64,000 nt of DNA from Larix kaempferi (GCA_027924585.1 BSBM01001024.1:5394001-5458000); one strand, 5' to 3'. Counted from the stretch's first letter, positions 37,246 to 50,041 are shown. The notes: generated by a model from the sequence alone, not told the origin. Numbers and translations: made by a program.

Positions 37246-40149
37246 TGCTGAAACCCTAGAAATGATGCTCAATCTTTAGCACTGAAACCTTTTTGTATGT
37301 TTTCATTTTTTTCGTTCTTTTTGCCGAATTTTTTTCTATTTTATAAACCTTTGAAGTCCTGCGGTAATCTTCAGCGTTAATACTTTTTTGTATGTTGCCA
37401 TTGGTGTTTTTTTGCAGAAAGATTAGATAAATTTGTGGATCTGTGTGAAAGTTTATTAAGGTGAACTTTGCTAAATCTATCTCGGGAGCGGTTGATACTA
37501 GCAATGAATCCTGTTTAGCGCCTGAAGCCGTTGCATATATATGATAAATGGCTCAAATGAGTCTTTCTTAGTTCTCCCCAAGCTTCAATTTCTTTTCAAG
37601 TATCTTGAACAATAGTTCTTACAGTTCAATTTCCAGTGGGATGACTGAATTTGGGGCTTGTTCTGTGGATTTGTCCTTAGTCCAGGCCTCCAAAAGCCGA
37701 AAGATCGCTGCCCTTGAAAAGCTTTGTGAAAGAATTGTCTCTTCTATCTCTCGCCGCTGTTGATTGCGGTGATGCTGAAATTGCGGTCCACTCTTTTCTA
37801 AGTAAGGCTTTGTAACCTGCCTATTTTAGCATGGCATGGGTTGTTATAGAGTATTGGTAAAAATACGGGGTGTTGACATTTTGGCTGGCGATATTGTAGA
37901 CTATGGGATGTTCTTTTGCATGGTAGTATGCAAACAAATTGACATTATCAAAGGATTAAGATCAGAATCGAACCTATTTTCTAATGACTCTAGCCAGGTT
38001 CAAATTTTGCAGTATGAAAATCTGAAATTGGATTGGAAGGGTTGCTATGAAGGATATTTTAGAAGAGAGGCATATTTTACAAATGACAGAAAATGCTACT
38101 ATATTCACTTAAGAAAAATATTTCACCGAATATTTGTTGAAAAATTAATAAAAGCCAAATTCAATAAGCATTGTATTCCAACAATTTTTAGGAGCAATTT
38201 TTTTTTTTTTAATATCATATCAATTCAACTTATTTTTTCCTCATTTTGGAGGTTCATGAGAAATGTAGCATGGCACTGTAGCTGTTTCAGAATTCTATAT
38301 CATTATAAGATAGCTATTATAAGGACAATTGGTTGATGTGACAAGCAAAAACTAAATTTCTAGAGAAATTCACTATGAACTTCGTAATTTTTTAGAGCAT
38401 TTTCCTTTATAGACAACATAAATCATGAAGAAATAACATTGGCTATGAGCTTTCTAATTTTTTTAATGCATTTTCCCCTGTAGATAACAAAAATCATGAA
38501 GAGATAACTGTTAGTATCGCAACATATGACTTAAAAAGAAACAACCAGTAAGATCAAAGTGTGTTTATCATATGTAGCATATTAGAAAAGAAATAAAAGA
38601 ATTATTGCAGCGTGTCATAGATTTACTTGGAGGGATAAGTGCACATAATTGAAAAGCAATGAAAACATTAAAAAAATGTCTGCGATATTGAGCTCTTTGA
38701 ATATGACAAATGCACAAGTATTGAATAGATACCGATACATGTTTTCAGCATTCAAAAGCATTGAAATCAATCTGCTGCTCCTAAAACTTCATCATTATCA
38801 AGTCAGGCAATTTAAGTTTCAAAAGATGACTACTGTCTAGCTTCTCTGATTGGAAATGGTACGATAAAAAAATTTCGTGCAACTGTTAGAGTAGTATGTT
38901 TGCAGACACATGAATTATCAGCACTGGACATTTTCATTGTGGGCGCTGTGAATAACAAACGCACTTTGCACATGTCTAATGTTCTATGCGTCTAATTGCC
39001 TACGTCTCCAGCTGATAATAAATGCATATGCTGGAGAATAGTACATAGAGATGTATTGCTATTTCGTATGTTTTGCTTGGAACCTTTCTGACGTGATTGC
39101 TTTGTGTGATCGACAGAAATCTCACACCAAATGATTCATGGGAAATTACCAGTTCCCATAGAGCGGGAGCTTGAACCTGTATCAATTCACTGCATGCTGA
39201 AAAATAAAATGCAAAACGCATAAAATCAAGTAACAGACATGCAAGATAAATTGCATTGCCATTTTGCAAATGAAATGATTGCGAGCTAATTATATTTGAC
39301 AAAAGAAGCAATGACATTAACGCAGTTCAAAATCATCGACATATACACGACCGAGCAAAAAAATAGAAGCAAATGTGAGTATCATTTAAAAAATGCTAGA
39401 GAATTTGTATTGTTTTTTTCAAAAAAAAGTCTAATTTAAGTAACAGGTACTGTGTATTTGAACATAAAGCATTGAAAAGCAATTGTTCTTGTAATGATCT
39501 GGGGTCTAATTTGATCCAACATTGCATTTTCAATGTTAGAAACAATATAAACCGCGCTCTAGCAAAGCAAGCATCATTTGGGGAGCAACTCTACACAAAC
39601 GAAGTGTGTTGCAAGGCTATTGAACTTCAAACCAGGAGACAACAGAACATAAACCAGATCAGCTGATCAGAATCAAGTGCAAGGACTAGCTGATTATCAT
39701 AGACAGGAACGAAATATTAACAGTTGAAATGTTGAAAAGCCGTGTATTTATCAATACTTGTAAACTATGAATAACATTACAAAAGCTTATAGGTAGATTG
39801 TTTTCAAGTATCCAAAAAAGAAACATTAGTTGCTGAAGCATGAAAACTATGTATGTATTTTGGTTTTCAATGACTATGGCTTTGTAATTACAAATGAAAA
39901 AGATGATGACATTTGCAAGAATGCTACAAAGCTATTGTGACGGATGTAATAAACAACATTAAAAAAGCGAAGAATATATATAAGTGTTTTTGGTTTGTTT
40001 GTGTTTTCAACAAGTAGTGCAAAAAAGATGAACATCATTCACATTTGCAAGAGTTCTGTGCATATATCGATATCTATGCACAGGAAAGGAGGTTGAGTTT
40101 AATAGAATATATTTTTGTACAATTCCAAAAAACATAATTCAGAATCAAA
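37246..40149. other. Non-coding or decayed DNA
   Basis: A short coding-like reading at about 37660-37760 (VQASKSRKIAALEKLCERI) is not assigned. The 166-codon plus frame at 37836-38336 shows no motif and has a poly-Phe run from a T tract, so it is not called a gene. At about 38370-38510 an 85-bp unit (AGCATTTTCC, ATAAATCATGAAGA) is repeated twice. Nothing further is seen. Confidence 0.5.
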
Positions 40150-40917
40150 AACTTTTGCAAAATATATTCTTGGGAATCTCCTTGCATTGCTATCTATAGA
40201 TTGCAAGTGATATGGAACGTCCTTAAGCTGTCAGCAGGTTCCATTTTCAAAACCTAGGAGATGCTGAGTGTTAAAATTTTAAAATCTGGTAGCAGAAGAT
40301 GAGACGTGACAGAGTGCATGTCTCCACAAATTTAGAAGATATAAATAAATAGTGGTTTACTATCGGTGATTAGAGATAAATAAACATAAAACAATCTACA
40401 GATCTCATATACTTGTCATTTACATTGATGAAAGTAAATAGATTAGTCTTTGAAGATTGGCTAGCTATCAAATATCTACCACCATCAAATGGATATGATA
40501 CGTCACTGATGAAAATTGAAATCATTTCATGTATACCCATACAGAATTCAGAGTTTAGAGTGGGGAATTTATTCATTTGTGTAATCTCTTTATGTCTAGA
40601 TTTTCCTGCCATGTGATGTCAGTTTCAATCGTCACAATGGGGTGGTTGTTTGCTAAAATTTAGACTATATTTAAATGTTTAGATATTTGTAATTGTTCGT
40701 TGTCTCAAAGTTAGTTACTGCTGCAAATTGTCACTAGTCAGCATGTACAAGCATCTGCTGTTACTGTTCACCAGTGTATACACAGCTGACAGTGCCGTGA
40801 TCTTTTGCCCAGCTATAGTGACTTGTACATGCCTTCTTTAGATTTGTTGTAACCTGTAGATGGTCTACAAACTCTGGGACAGACTCTGTATAAAAAAATC
40901 GTGTGCATAAAAGAGGA
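40150..40917. repeat. Inverted repeat, left arm
   Basis: This segment is the reverse complement of about 56283-56970. Well-conserved blocks include CTCTGGGACAGACTCTGTAT, GTATACACAGCTGACAGTGCC and the minus frame at 40370-40612. It lies about 1 kb beyond the 3' end of the Helentron RPA-like gene. A third relative (about 57180-57640) has the orientation of the right arm, so it may be a dispersed repeat rather than a transposon end. Confidence 0.85.
40370..40612 (-). CDS. Small conserved open frame (80 codons) inside the repeat, function unknown
   Basis: The frame begins ATGGCAGG, reads KEITQMNKFPTLNSEF, EMISIFISDVSYPFDGGRYL, SSKTNLFTFINVN and ends FIYL plus stop. The copies at about 56510-56740 and 57315-57561 keep the same frame, much of the sequence and the same stop position (FIYV). 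One has a single stop (VD*MIS) and another a one-base shift near the start. I do not recognise the family. It may be the end of a larger protein carried by the repeat. Whether it is expressed is unknown. Confidence 0.35.
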   Translation of the reverse strand: MAGKSRHKEITQMNKFPTLNSEFCMGIHEMISIFISDVSYPFDGGRYLIASQSSKTNLFTFINVNDKYMRSVDCFMFIYL

Positions 40918-41908
40918 CTTTGCAACAGTCAAATGCTTTGAAAGTATATAGTATGAAAAAGCAGAATTGTAATCTTAAGACAAGTATCCACAACTGGAGA
41001 AGGATTCAAATAAAGTTATGTTTCTGTATATATATTTATAGGTTTGTATCAAAATAGTGACAACAGAGGCTGTCAATATATCAGATCCATAGACTGTTGT
41101 TGTATATGTATTGGTACAAAACCATGGCAGTCGACCATGCTGCATGTATAACTACATTGATTATATCAAAAAAACAAAATGTCAATCAAGTTTTTTTTTC
41201 TTTATATGCTAGCTATTGCAAATGCACATAAGTATTTGCCAGAGTTGGATATGTTGTTTGCAAACTATGAGTTGAAATCGCCATGGTCAGTGTAATGACA
41301 AGGGACTGAAATTTGCTTCCTGTACATTGAAGAAAAGAAAAATATTAACATCAAAAGCAATTGATAATTGAAAGCAAAACATGTTACAAAAAATTAAAAC
41401 ATGAGAGTGTTGACAGCAAAACATGTTACATGTGAATTTGGAGCTAAAACCTGCTCATATTCATGAATATGTTAAATCTATCTATAATTTCTGCTATCTC
41501 TGTGACTAAATCGACAGAAATTAGTATAAATGTACAAAGAGATTATATCGTAATAAAAAGCTATTTCATAGACACCCAGATGAAATGAATAGTTTCAAGT
41601 CCGAAAATTGTGTCTTTGAATCAAAGCATTTGAGACAAAAGGTAAAAGCTTTGGGTCACAAATACAGTTGCATTATTAGATAAATTGTATTCTAGAACAT
41701 GATTATATACACTGTATGCTAATAAAGTGAATGCATATTGACATTAGCCTATCATCATTGAATGTCAAGACTATAGCTATTGATCATTGATAGTAAAGAA
41801 AACTAATATTTAAAGCAATCGGAAGTGACACATAGCAAAGGCAGGTAAATTATCAACAACAATTAAGAAAGGTTATTGTTTTAACAGTTGCTTCTGCATA
41901 CCTTGTGT
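40918..41908. other. Non-coding stretch between repeat arm and RPA-like gene
   Basis: AT-rich, without long frames. It probably holds the 3' end of the Helentron, but no hairpin or end motif could be fixed by eye. Confidence 0.4.
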
Positions 41909-44178
41909 CTAGAGTTTTTTGCAGTTTACTATTCTGTTGTTCATTGCAAGAGTGAAAAGGCCTTGTTGGTTGAATTTGCACAGATGACGAATAGTTGTTG
42001 TGACAGCCTGGCAATATTGTTCATATGAGACAGCTGCAACAACTGGACAATATTCTTTCAGCTGTGCACCTCGAAGAGTGCATTCAAGGATGCCCTGATC
42101 TGTTTCCAGTTTGCATTGCAACATATGCTCATAGGCTGCAGCTGTTTCTTGATTACAAAAAGAACAAAATGTGGTGCTTTGGATCATTGGAAGCTTGCAT
42201 TCTGCGCATGTACATTGGAATGGCGGTGCAAAAGCATTTTTAATTTTGAGCAATCCATATATCTATTGCAATTTTCAAGATAGGAAATATACGGAGTATG
42301 AGATAAGTACGAAAATATAGAAATGGTGCAGGAGTAAATACAAGTTGCAAAGAAGAAAGGGAGAAAAAAATTAGATCTATTGCTAAAAGTATTGGAAAAA
42401 AAAGCTGGGGAAAAAAAGAAACATATTTTCTTTTTAAATGTTGTAACAGTATAAATGCAAATAGGGTGTTGCAGAAGACATGGACCTATGCAAATGTTCT
42501 GGGACAGTGATGAGATAGGCTTTTTTGTAGCTACAACATAGTTGATTTCATGAATATGGATTAGATAGATAATCTTGTTAATAAAACAATTGATATGGAT
42601 TGTTTCTTGTTTATGATAAAATATAATGAATAGGTGATTTTTAAAACAGTTGGTGAGAACTGATAAGATAGAACATATGTGAAAAGACAAATAGAGTATG
42701 TTGTTTTTCCTTTTTTCTTTTTTGTGCTGTGAATTAGAAGAATTGTTACAGCGATTTCATAGTTTAACAGAGAACAATGGAGTGTATCTCTGACCTATGT
42801 CTTAGCTTCAACAATCATAAGCAAATCTTGAATTGCAAACTCGTCATTGAGTGGATCAATAAATGTGGCCTGGGAGGCCTTCATCAAATGACTGCCTTTT
42901 GGGCCTAGTCGGACGATGTTTTTGAATAAATAGAGTGGTGGCTCGTCATGTGCAAGCTGTTGCTGCACTTGTAGAAAGAAGTTTTTATAATTGTCGTTGA
43001 CTTGAAACTGTGAGAATGAAAAAGAAAAAGTCAGGAAAAAACGTATAAATAATTTGCAATTGACAAATACATATAAACTTAGAGGAAAGTGCAGTTGTAT
43101 CAGCAATTAACAATGAAACGACAAAAAAATAAAATTAATATGAGCTTTGGAAAGAACAAAAGCAAGTTGACAGTACAGTTGCATAGTCATTTGGAGTTTC
43201 GCCATCCCTGATGTAGAAATCCAATTGTTTGTTTTTGTATTCGCATGCAACTACTATAGCAGCAACTGAACCAACAACATATGCCTCATCAGATGAAACT
43301 AGCTCGGCAATTGTAGTGTCTGGAGGAAGACAACGTGTTTTACATACTTGATCTATTGTTTCAATGTGGCTGGAAGGCAATATTGCTATGGAGTTTATAG
43401 CATCTCCACGATCATATTGGCCTCTTTTCTTTAATTCAAATCCAGTAATTCGGACACTTTTTCCAGGCAACAAGAAGTTGCCAAATCTGTTGATGAGGTT
43501 ATCATTCATGGTAACAGTAATTGTCATGAAACCATGTTTGTCTACAAGGTCTGCATGCAGAATCTTTGTCTTCACAGGCGAATTTTGTGTTCGATTTTGT
43601 GCAGGGCCATAGACAATTAAAATATCTCCTTCAAAAACATTCGCATGAGACATAGTACATAAGTCTACAATAGATGAAGACTGAACAAGTGCTTGCTTTA
43701 ATATGTGAACATAAGAAGATGGAACACAGAAAGTAGCAATTAAATTTTGCAATTGTCTGTTGTTGGTAGCTATGTAGACACAATTACATTATTTCTAGGC
43801 AAGGACATGAAAAAAGAATAGAGATTATGTACAAGAAAATTGCTGAAATAAATTAACTTAGATTTAAGTAGAAGAGAAAAAAATTAAGAAACAGAAATCT
43901 AAAACAAAAAAAAAAAGACTAGGTTCGATGCAAAGCAACATTACCTTTTTGGACTGGTTTTTTTTGCATTTGAAATGGGCAATGAGGCTACTGCAATTGA
44001 TTGTGTCTCTACAATGTCTTGTGAAGAAGAGACATTTGCTTCGGCAGATGGGGTGCTCAATGCAGATGTCATTGCAACAATGATCTGTTTCTGGCAAATT
44101 TCTTTGTCTTGTGTATATTTTCTGAATCCGTTTTTTTTTTTTAACCAATTCTGAAAAACGATCTAGATCTAAAACCAT
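41909..44178 (-). pseudogene. RPA1-like single-strand DNA-binding protein gene of the Helentron, four exons
   Basis: Probable exon 1 is 44178-43945 (donor GTAATG). Exon 2 runs from about 43777 to 43177 (donor GTACTG) and holds an OB fold (GDILIVYGPAQN, GKSVRITGFELKKRGQ). Exon 3 is 43007 (acceptor CTCACAG) to about 42793, with VNDNYKNFFLQVQQQL. Exon 4 is 42262 (acceptor TTGCAATAG) to 41909, with a C4 zinc ribbon (CAECKLPM, then FCSFCNQ) followed by an OB fold as in RPA1 DBD-C. Exons 2-4 join in phase 0. Two in-frame stops, at the start of exon 2 (TAA) and the end of exon 3 (TAG before GT, from CAG), suggest decay. In plant Helitrons such proteins probably bind the single strand made during rolling-circle transposition. 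Confidence 0.8.
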
Positions 44179-44889
44179 TAGTAGTCACATGCAGAGCATA
44201 GATCTTTATAGATTTAGACTAAAGTAAATTGAATTAGCAAGAATTTTGAAAAGGGATATTGCATTGAGTTTTGGCATATAAGAAAGAAGAAACAAATGTG
44301 TTCATGTCAATGACCATAATTTGAATATCTATGAATAGAAGTACATAAGATTGAGGTTTGTGCGAGTAATGTTTCGGATTAATCAATAGTCAATGAATAA
44401 AATAGAAAAAATTGCAAAGAGTCTAGGTAACTGCATTTGAAATATAATACTACAAAAGAATAAAACATTGATTCTTGTCTATAAAAGCAGACAAAAAGCT
44501 ATTGTTTGATGTTTATAGCTGAAGCAAGAGTGTTTTTTTCCCTCTTTTTTTTATTTTTTTAAATTATTTTTTTTCAAATTATTGTGCATAGTAAATAGTC
44601 AATGCATATTAGCCAATGGTCGTTACAAAATAATGGATGGCATGTCAAAGTATGTATGAGGAAAAAGGAAATTGGAGGTTGAAAAAGCAAGGGAATTGGG
44701 CAATACTTTGTTCATTGCAAAAGAGAAGAAAGAAGTTAATTGCCAAATGCTACTTTGCTTTTTTATGTAGATTTTTGCTTCTAGTTTCAAAAATTGAGAA
44801 TCAATGTCTTTGAAATTTCAAAAACTCAAATAAAAGAAGGCAAGGACGATACCATGGATATATTCTTTGAAATATGGAATGCAAGCAGG

Positions 44890-46668
44890 TCATATTAAAT
44901 CTAAAGGAATTGATAAAAAACAGGTAAAATGGTCGGACCAATATGCATCTGAGATACTAAATGAAATTGTATCGAGGTCCAAATTTGTCCAAAAATGATC
45001 AATCATAGAATCATAGCTAGTTGTGATATGACTTGTTTTTAACTTCAGTTTTTTTGTTTGCATATATGACTGGATTAATTTTTTAGTCATTTTTTCCTCC
45101 AACATGTCGATGTTGAAGTCACTGGCAAGAACAATAGGCATTTTCGTATTATTGTTTTGTGACAAAATGCAATTGAGCGCACAATTGACTTTGTCAAATT
45201 CAGTATTTGGTTTGATATATATATTTATAATCTTCATGGTGTTGTTATGAAGTTTAAGATCAAGGACAATTGCCTCGACGAATTTTTCATTGTATGTTGC
45301 GGTTTGCAAGATTGGAATCCCTTTTTTGACAGCTATTAGAAGACCATGCACTGAATAAGTTGCAATGCACGTGTATTGGTTCGCAAATATTGTGTGCATA
45401 GGAGGTGAATGCAAATGAGTTTCTTGCAGGCATAGAATGTGTGATTCTAATAGTTCAGTGTCATGTGCAATGTCCTCAATGTGTAGGACCATACTACGTG
45501 TATTAAGTGAACATATAATAAGATGTTGATTACAAGGAATTGACTTTAGACCATATTGAAATTGCAACGGTGCGTCTTTTATTAATCTACTTGATTCGAC
45601 AAGTACTTTTGGTGAAACAGTAAAGTTCTTTTGTTCTAATTTGTTTACAAGATAGAGACATTCAATGGATTTTACACGAGAAAGTGCAGTGTAAACAAGG
45701 CCATGCCTTGTAACCCCTTTTGGATCAAATGCAACTTTTTCAAGTGTCAAACCTTGTGCTCTATGAATTGTTCTAGCACATGCCAATTGAATTGGGATTT
45801 GTATCCTAACAAAATTTCTTTTATTGCCAGCCAAGATCTGTGTTGATATTCTTTTGATAGGTGTCCAGGTATGGTTTATAGAATTGTTGTATAGACAATG
45901 CATATTAGTACGTGTAAGCGCACCTATCTTTGGACCAGGAAACTCAAGCCAGATAACGTCTGAGCATGTTTTGTCGTAGTGCCGGAAAATAGCTTCCGTT
46001 CCATTTACAAGTCCATCTTCAATGAGATAGTTTCCACCAATCAATTCAACAAGCATGTTTTTTTTCAATACAATTGATTGGGGAAGTTGATTTGTTTTTT
46101 GCCATTCGTAATTGAAGTCAGCTTCATCAATTTTGCTGTCATGTGCTATGAATGTGAATGCTTCTGTTTCTACATATGACAACATTTTTGCATTGTGGGA
46201 ATCGACATCTTTGTTCCAATAATACAAGAATGGAAATGTCGGATCAATAGGTGCTGGTCTATGGCAATGTGCATTTAAATATTGAATATCGTTAGCTGAT
46301 TGTAGGCCTTTTCTGATTCTATTTAAAATTGATATGAAAATGTCATTTTCTTGTCTAACAACCTTTGTAAGTTCATAATATTTTATATTGTCAAGCCAAA
46401 AACTATATGGGAACTTGTTTTGTCGGAAAGTTGGAAATTCAAAAATCCAAGAATCATGTACAGGTTCAGCTTGAAATAAATCACCACAGAAAATTACATC
46501 AACACTTCCAAATGGATTTGTTGGAGCATGCTTGATTTCGCGCATACGTTTGTCTATGTTATAAACCATATGCGAACCTATTAAAGATACTTCATCAAGC
46601 AACAACACTTGAAGTTGTTCAAAATATTTTGTAAGAATATCTAATGTATTTGAACTTAATGGGAGCAA
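44890..46668 (-). CDS. Helentron helicase (motifs II-VI) fused to EEP-type endonuclease
   Basis: An uninterrupted frame of 592 codons. Helicase part: DEVSLIG (Walker B, about 25-31), CGDLFQAEPV (61-70), TKVVRQEND, and IHRAQGLTLEKV and VYTALSRV (about 301-332), as in PIF1/Helitron SF1 helicases. From about 380 an endonuclease/exonuclease/phosphatase domain follows: SLNTRS (Asn389), LQETH (Glu416), SDFNID (Asp517, Asn519), DHFW (Asp557) and SDH (579-580), so all key acidic and His residues are present. The fusion has no stop between domains, so EN is a genuine part of the protein. The frame is one base off from the upstream helicase piece near 46680. Confidence 0.93.
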   Translation of the reverse strand: MLPLSSNTLDILTKYFEQLQVLLLDEVSLIGSHMVYNIDKRMREIKHAPTNPFGSVDVIFCGDLFQAEPVHDSWIFEFPTFRQNKFPYSFWLDNIKYYELTKVVRQENDIFISILNRIRKGLQSANDIQYLNAHCHRPAPIDPTFPFLYYWNKDVDSHNAKMLSYVETEAFTFIAHDSKIDEADFNYEWQKTNQLPQSIVLKKNMLVELIGGNYLIEDGLVNGTEAIFRHYDKTCSDVIWLEFPGPKIGALTRTNMHCLYNNSINHTWTPIKRISTQILAGNKRNFVRIQIPIQLACARTIHRAQGLTLEKVAFDPKGVTRHGLVYTALSRVKSIECLYLVNKLEQKNFTVSPKVLVESSRLIKDAPLQFQYGLKSIPCNQHLIICSLNTRSMVLHIEDIAHDTELLESHILCLQETHLHSPPMHTIFANQYTCIATYSVHGLLIAVKKGIPILQTATYNEKFVEAIVLDLKLHNNTMKIINIYIKPNTEFDKVNCALNCILSQNNNTKMPIVLASDFNIDMLEEKMTKKLIQSYMQTKKLKLKTSHITTSYDSMIDHFWTNLDLDTISFSISDAYWSDHFTCFLSIPLDLI

Positions 46669-46679
46669 GTTGCCAGAAT

Positions 46680-47460
46680 TTATGGAAGTTTAAAAGCAGA
46701 ATGGACAGTGATGCCATCAACATTGTATGCCGCTTTTCCAGTAAGTGCTGCAATGAGGCCTTTTCTTTTCAATGGGCCACTTCCAAGTGCTTTATCATAC
46801 AACAGAACAAGAGCATTGAAAATAGCTTTTGCAGTATGTGTTTTCCCTGTACCAGCACTTCCTGTTAGAAATAAGTGTATTGGCTTGGAAGGATTGGTTT
46901 TTTTTCTAGTAACAATCTCTTTTACTATAGACTGTTGTTCATTGTTTAGGTTTCTTCTTGTTGCAATATATTGTTCCATGTTAGGTAGAAAAGGTTTTTG
47001 TTTGAAATTACAAAGGTTTAGGTCTTGTTCTAGACTAGTTATTTTTTTATGAACAAGATCATTATAGATATCAATTTTTTGAAAAGCCATGGAATCATAC
47101 ATGGGTTCCGATGTTGCTTCAAAGGAATTAGCAACTTCCAATTGCGTTTCGACAATATCCTTTGCAATGTCAAGATCACCCCATTTGCTTGTTGCTTTAG
47201 GGAAGAATGCTTGCTCAACAATTGATACTTGTGACTTGTATTGCTCATATGCTTGTGTCCAAGTTTGAAGTGAATGAGTTAGAAAGTTGTCCAGGTGTCT
47301 AAAATGGACAAAGAGCAATAGCTTTTCCCGTGCAAAGTTTTCTGGATCTTTTTCTTGTCTATATCGTATATATTGAATAATGCATGGCCTATTTCTTTTG
47401 ATTGTTTTTCCGTTTATGAAGCAATAGAAGGAAGCATATTCAGCAAGACTGAGAGTTTAA
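46680..47460 (-). pseudogene. Helentron helicase, N-terminal part with Walker A
   Basis: The open part 47318-46680 has LTGSAGTGKTHTAKAI (Walker A at residues 151-166) and GKAAYNVDGITVHSAF (motif Ia type). Upstream the same reading continues as LSLAEYASFYCFINGK to a TAA at about 47448-47450 (after PSEL). A one-base frameshift near 46675 separates it from the 592-codon frame, where NSGNLLPL should follow directly. Together they form the complete ATPase core that unwinds DNA for rolling-circle replication. Confidence 0.9.
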
Positions 47461-48874
47461 AGTTCACTAGGACGTTCAATGTATCTATCTATTATTGAAG
47501 GGCAAAGTATGTTTTCGGATTCATCTGATTCTTTTTTCAATAGAGATGGTTTTTTCAAGGCAACAACTCGTTTATCGTCAGGAGCAGTGTTGATGAAAAT
47601 TGTTTTCCTTGATGATGAAAGCAAAGGCAAAGAGGAATAATATGGACCGCTTGTCTAATTGACATTTGTTGCATGTTTAAGAGCGTGTTTCCTAATTTGC
47701 GTATTGTTTCGAGCTGTCCAGATTTGTTTGCAATTGACTCTTCCTTGATCTTTTTTAATGCCTTTGTCATAAGTCTGTCTAATTTTGTTATATATGAAGT
47801 TACATATGTTGTCGTAGCATAAGCATCTAAAATGAATTGAGCATCAGTATTTGCTTGCCACAATTTTGGGATGTTCTTTGCAAATGCATTTATCCAAATA
47901 TCCGATGGATGTCTTTTTAGCAGTAGCGTAGGTTGCTTAATCAAGGAACGTAATAGCACAATGTAGTTGTCTTTGTCCAAATCCAATTTTTGAAGAAATG
48001 ATTCAAAGAATATGTTTTTTTCATATTGGTTAGATTCAAGAGCAGAAGTAAGGAGTTTTGTTTTTTCATCAAGATTGTTCGGCTCATTGTCAAAGGGTTC
48101 TAAAATTGTTGTAGCATCAATCGAAAACATAGGAAATCGGAATCTGCAACTAGAACATCGATGTTTTCTACATGCACGTGTGTGTCGATGGGTTTGAATC
48201 TTTTTTAATTCTTCAGTAAGCAAAGAAGAATCTGTTGAAATATATTTGTCAACAAAAGTTGTTATTTCATGCTTAGTATTTTTACCATATACTGGTGCAT
48301 TCTCAATCCAAAGAAGACCATGATCATGTTCATTTCCTCTTTGCTGAAATTCAGTTGTGAAAAAGTAATCATTCACGGTTCCAAAGAGAGAGTTGTTTTT
48401 CAATATCAATGAATTCATCGAGTTCATTTTGTGTCTATAATAGCGACTGCAAATGACAGGATGCTTTCTAATCAAAGCATCGATATCATTTTGTGAGGGA
48501 AATAATGTCGAATTGGAATTGTTTTTTGTTTGAAGATGTTGTAAAGCATTGCACAATGGTTTCCATATATGTTCTGCAGAAGTGAAGCTAACAAAGAAAG
48601 TTGGTGGGCCTAGTTGCCTAACCATTGAAAAAATATCTTTCCTCATGTTTTCAAAATAGTCTAGAGATGTTCGAATAGTTTTCAAGGTACGAAATGCAAT
48701 TGGAGACTTTACAATGTTCTCAATATTGTTTTGTGACTTGACATCCTTTGCCTTTAGTTTTTTCCCTTTCAATTCACCTATGCGAATGGATATCCATGCA
48801 GCATTAGAAATTTGCTGTATCAATACTTTGATTGTCTTAAAGAACAAGTTTGTAGGATGAGCTTCAAAGGCCAT
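47461..48874 (-). pseudogene. Helentron Rep (HUH endonuclease) domain
   Basis: The frame 48874-47555 shows GPPTFFVSFTSAEHIW (88-104) and FQQRGNEHDHGLLWIENAP with the two metal-binding His at 183 and 185. A Cys/His cluster CRKHRCSSCRFRFP (235-248) and AQFILDAYATTTYVTSYITK (candidate catalytic Tyr352, 357 and 361) follow. This is the Helitron-like N pattern, with the NEHDHG form rather than the SPHIH form of canonical Helitrons. A one-base shift near 47655 moves the reading to TSGPYYSSLPLLSSSRK and DDKRVVALKKP. The Rep nicks DNA and joins the 5' end through tyrosine. Confidence 0.92.
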
Positions 48875-48889
48875 ACTTTCATGTTGTAG

Positions 48890-50041
48890 CTACCATTGGA
48901 ATATTTGCTGATGTCGATACCGCTTGTAGATGTCATCTGGTCGACTGCATCCATAGAAAAGTGTTGGGAAATTAAGCTCCTCAGAGAATTTGTCCTGGAA
49001 AATGCCTAGAGGCTTCTGATTTTCAGCAGGTGCAATTTCTAAAAGCTTGGTAGACAAATCGTCAATAAGCTGTGTTTCAGCATAACCATGGACCAATGTT
49101 TCAGTTGTTGCATCAAACTCGGTATCGGAAATGTTCTTGTTGCTTTTATCCGAACTTGTTGAACTGTCTTCATCGTCAATGGAATTGTCAAATGGAAAGT
49201 CAATGGCCTCCTTCATTGCTAGCTCTGTGAACTTTGTCTCCCAATCAGGAACGACACAAATTTTTTCTAATTTGTATAGATCTGTAGCACAAAGACTTTT
49301 CAATGCAACCATGACAATATTAGGATGCACATTTCTAGCAATGTAAGCATTTTTGTATTCTAATCTTCGTTTTAACATAATTCCAATAGTCATGTCATCA
49401 TCAAGGTTTCTTGGCAAAACCTTTTGTATCTTGTCCAAAGACGAGGGGACGTTTATAATTGCACCAGTCAGGCCTAATTGAGCTCGTTTGTAACCAAGTT
49501 GACGTATTTGGGAAAATGCAATTCTTGGAGAAACAAGGCATTCTTCCAATGGCGTTAACATATCTACATATGCTAATGAAGTGTTACGTCGAATATTTAA
49601 TGGAACTGCAAACTCAGGAATCCCTCTATTGGACACGTTTTTTTTGCAAAATCTGCAAATGTACAGGTCAAGTGCAAAAGAAGCTGGCATATTCATCCAA
49701 GGCAATGAGTTCAATGAAAATAGCGTTTGCTCATTGATACAATGTATGTCTTTTCTAAAATGTAGTCGTTTGCATATGCAACATGCATTCGTAGGTGTAT
49801 CTTCAATTGCTTTTAAATATTGAGTTGTGGCTTGATCCGTTTTTTGTTTTTCTTTTTGTTTTCTGAAAGCTTCCATTGCTGCAAAACACATTTCACTTTT
49901 TGTTGAGCAAAGGTTCTTGAATGGTTGCTTTGCATTATGCCTAAGTATATCGATATTTTCATTGCACCAGTCCACATTGATATCAGGTGTAGCTATTTTC
50001 GTGTGCAATATCTTTGTATTCGTTATCATCTGGTTTTTCAT
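48890..50041 (-). pseudogene. Helentron protein, N-terminal zinc and pre-Rep region
   Basis: The 383-codon frame contains two CxxC pairs (CCICKRLHF and YICRFCKK) and then LTPLEECLVSPRIAF, GLTGAIINVP and VLPRNLDDDMTIGIMLKRR. This is the region (DUF6570-like) that precedes Rep in Helitron and Helentron proteins. It ends at TAG 48890-48892 and the same frame goes on without shift into the Rep frame. The stop therefore looks like a single CAG to TAG change in one continuous protein. A Ser/Asp-rich linker lies near residues 295-315. Confidence 0.88.

Noticed and set aside
37836-38336. 166-codon plus frame
   Set aside because: AT-rich, with a Phe run from a T tract and no motif or conserved copy; likely chance.
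42184-42690. 168-codon minus frame overlapping RPA exon 4
   Set aside because: Mostly intron sequence rich in Phe/Ile/Ser; the zinc-ribbon frame with proper splice ends is preferred.
46644-47052. Plus-strand frames in the helicase region
   Set aside because: Shadows of the minus-strand PIF1-type helicase.
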